Shown in pieces: positions 5,801 to 6,716 of a stretch of DNA of 6,716 nt. The notes under the pieces are model-generated. The model ran no database searches, was not told where the DNA came from, and worked only from the letters and a program-made list of their open reading frames with translations. This DNA is from Hyphomicrobiales bacterium (GTDB taxonomy: Bacteria; Pseudomonadota; Alphaproteobacteria; Rhizobiales; Beijerinckiaceae), in contig JAIXZF010000028.1 in assembly GCA_027489835.1 (NCBI GenBank), positions 1 to 6,716 of the forward strand, given 5' to 3'. The translations under genes were made by a program, and so were the position numbers. How positions within the stretch are numbered: the first letter of the stretch is position 1; each line of letters begins with the position of its first letter.

Positions 5801-6716
5801 TGTCGTGCATCCAGACCCGTTCGGCCTCGGCGCCGCCGGCCGGCACGATGCGGTAGGTCCGCTCGTTGGCGACGGTGAAGCCCATGTTCTCGAGCATCGG
5901 CACGCGCTGCGAGAGCGGCATGGGGGCTGCTCGCGTGAAGACCTTGAGGTTGACGCGCGAGGCGGGATCACCCTCGCGGCGATAGAAATCGACGGCGCGC
6001 GTGCGCTCCTCGGTCAGGGTCTCGAGGATGTCGATGTCCTCGATCGCCTGCGCGGCGGAGAAGTTGTCGCGATAGGCGGCGCCGAACGCCTCGGCGTAGC
6101 GCTCTGCCGAATGGCGCGCGCGGGCGCCGCCGCGTGCCATCTCCAGCGCGTCCTTGAGGCCGTCGCTCCAGGTGCGCACGATGGCGGCGATGCCGGCCTC
6201 GAGCGTGGCGCGGTCGACGCGCGGGGTCTCGCCCTCATCGCGTCCGACGATGTAGTGGGTGCGCGACAGCGGGCCTTCAGGATAGGCCGGATACGCGGCG
6301 GAGATGCGCCCTGCGTAAACGCGCGCCAGGAACTCCCCGACCCGGCGGCGCACGGAGGTGTCGTAGCGGTCCTTGGGGATGTAGACGAGCACCGAGACGA
6401 AGCGGTCGAACTCGTCGATGCGCGCCAGCGCCCGGATGCGCGGGCGCTCGGTGAGCTGGAGGATGTCCAGCGCGAAGCGGTGCAGCGTCTCGACCGAGAT
6501 CTGAAACAACTCGTCGCGCGGATAGGAATCGAGTACGTTCATCAGGGAACGGCCGGAATAGCTGGCCTGGTCGAAGCCGGCCATCTTGGCGACCTGCGCC
6601 ACCTTGAGCCTGAGATAGGGCACCGAGGCGGCGGTGCCGGTGTAGGCCGAGGAGGTCAGCAGGCCGACGATGCGCAATTCGCCGTCGAGCCGGCCATCGG
6701 CGGTGAAGAGCTTGAC
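2820..6716 (-). CDS. NAD-specific glutamate dehydrogenase, large (~180 kDa) class, 5' end outside window
   Basis: This fragment is the C-terminal 1298 residues. It catalyses oxidative deamination of glutamate to 2-oxoglutarate and ammonia with NAD, in the cytoplasm, and mainly serves glutamate catabolism. The frame is open to the last base (VKLFTADGRLDGEL precedes RIVGLL), so roughly 300 N-terminal residues of a ~1600-residue enzyme lie beyond the edge. The apparent TTG start at 6677 is an internal leucine codon. Fragment residues: ACT-like regulatory portion about 1-250; RGGLRWSDR at 504-512; substrate and catalytic lysines at 525, 530 (KNAV) and 540 (VPVGAKGGF); catalytic aspartate 677 in GVGDMSGDVFGNGM; Rossmann segment FGGIGTYIRAS about 788-798; VIGEGANLGATQRGR 824-838; NTDAIDNSAG 849-858; then a long helical C-terminal domain typical of this class. 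All recognised motifs are intact and there is no frameshift. Known as gdhB or gdhZ in other bacteria. The promoter is not visible. Confidence 0.96.
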   Translation of the reverse strand, partial: VKLFTADGRLDGELRIVGLLTSSAYTGTAASVPYLRLKVAQVAKMAGFDQASYSGRSLMNVLDSYPRDELFQISVETLHRFALDILQLTERPRIRALARIDEFDRFVSVLVYIPKDRYDTSVRRRVGEFLARVYAGRISAAYPAYPEGPLSRTHYIVGRDEGETPRVDRATLEAGIAAIVRTWSDGLKDALEMARGGARARHSAERYAEAFGAAYRDNFSAAQAIEDIDILETLTEERTRAVDFYRREGDPASRVNLKVFTRAAPMPLSQRVPMLENMGFTVANERTYRIVPAGGAEAERVWMHDMALDRTAGGDIDIDAAEPAIEAALMAQFRGLTESDRFDALVLEAGLAWREAALLRAMGRYLQQAGVPYAQGYLAGTLARHGAIAGTLARIFINRFDPRIETGRRAAASADLAGLLDRQLAAVTSLDDDRILRRFANLIDAAVRTNFFQIGADGFPRPTIAFKFDSRRVEGLPAPRPLYEIFVYSPRVEGVHLRFGKVARGGLRWSDRPQDFRTEVLGLVKAQQVKNAVIVPVGAKGGFFPKQLPPASDRAAWFAEGTESYRIFVRTLLELTDNLEGERIVAPPNTVRHDGDDPYLVVAADKGTATFSDTANALSAEKGHWLGDAFASGGSQGYDHKKMGITARGAWEAVKRHFREMDHDIQTTPFTVAGVGDMSGDVFGNGMLLSNFTGLVAAFDHRDIFIDPSPDLAASFAERQRLFALPRSSWQDYDKSLISPGGGVFPRTAKSIPLSAQIRALLDIDKPEAAPQEVINAILKARVDLLWFGGIGTYIRASTETDAEVGDRANDAIRITGGEVRARVIGEGANLGATQRGRIEAARAGVRLNTDAIDNSAGVNTSDVEVNIKIALATPERDGRLDPEARNALLADMTDEVGQLVLRNNYLQTLALSLAERRGVSELGLARTQMRRLEREGRLDRAVEFLPSDSVIAGREQRGEGLTRPEQAVLLAYAKLALYDDLLASGLPDEPYLAGELTRYFPHAMRERFADAIAGHRLRREIIATQIANAVVNRAGPGVVARLADETGADAPAIARAYILTRDAFGLLDLNLAIDRLDAKLSGSVQLGLYGALQETLVARMIWFLRHADVARPLEEQVKRFGAGVAAVAAASGALMAESAARQAQVAAWTSAGVPRDLATRIADLPALQAAPDGVLVSELAGAPVSDAVATLFAAADGLGADRIKAAAEKLAAGDRFERLAIDRSVERIDLALRALTVHVLKRHGAGSAALDAWRQSRAPALAKLGASLDELVDTGLTPAKLSVAASLLDDLARGAAG

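Noticed and set aside
6675..6677. TTG as a start codon for glutamate dehydrogenase
   Set aside because: The frame continues upstream to the window edge with family-like sequence (LFTADGRLDGEL), and the enzyme class is about 300 residues longer.

Overview
The window is GC-rich chromosomal DNA with the dense, strand-biased coding of a high-GC alphaproteobacterium. The best guess is Hyphomicrobiales (relatives of Bosea, Methylobacterium or Bradyrhizobium). This rests on the codon bias, the cysteine-poor Trm112-type protein, and a giant NAD-dependent glutamate dehydrogenase beside a UbiH-type hydroxylase and TesB. Genus cannot be resolved by eye. All four genes look like conserved housekeeping genes. 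No transposase, integrase, tRNA, rRNA or CRISPR array is visible.

Layout from left to right: (1) 1-271 is non-coding and holds several symmetry elements, including a good but imperfect sigma-54 (-24/-12) promoter match pointing left out of the window. (2) 272-1138, minus strand, is a complete acyl-CoA thioesterase II (TesB). (3) 1139-1273 is a divergent promoter region. (4) 1274-2530, plus strand, is a complete FAD-dependent UbiH/UbiF/COQ6-family hydroxylase. (5) 2531-2540 is a 10-base convergent junction inside a strong stem-loop. (6) 2541-2741, minus strand, is a 66-residue Trm112/YcaR-family protein. (7) 2742-2819 is a short spacer with a hairpin. (8) 2820-6716, minus strand, is the C-terminal 1298 residues of the roughly 1600-residue bacterial NAD-specific glutamate dehydrogenase. 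Its 5' end lies beyond the right edge.

How the genes relate: glutamate dehydrogenase deaminates glutamate to 2-oxoglutarate and feeds the TCA cycle, TesB hydrolyses acyl-CoA, and the UbiH-type enzyme makes the respiratory quinone. The Trm112-type gene follows glutamate dehydrogenase on the same strand and may share its transcript. This reads as a conserved neighbourhood of central metabolism rather than a dedicated pathway.

I did not find a novel system. The most useful lead is the left-edge intergenic region. The sigma-54-like promoter sits downstream of tesB and fires away from it, with a 9-bp inverted repeat and a 14-base duplicated motif upstream. tesB is a neighbour of the nitrogen-regulated glnK-amtB operon in E. 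coli, so the unseen gene to the left could plausibly be a PII/ammonium-transporter operon. That is an inference and can be tested with the adjacent sequence.
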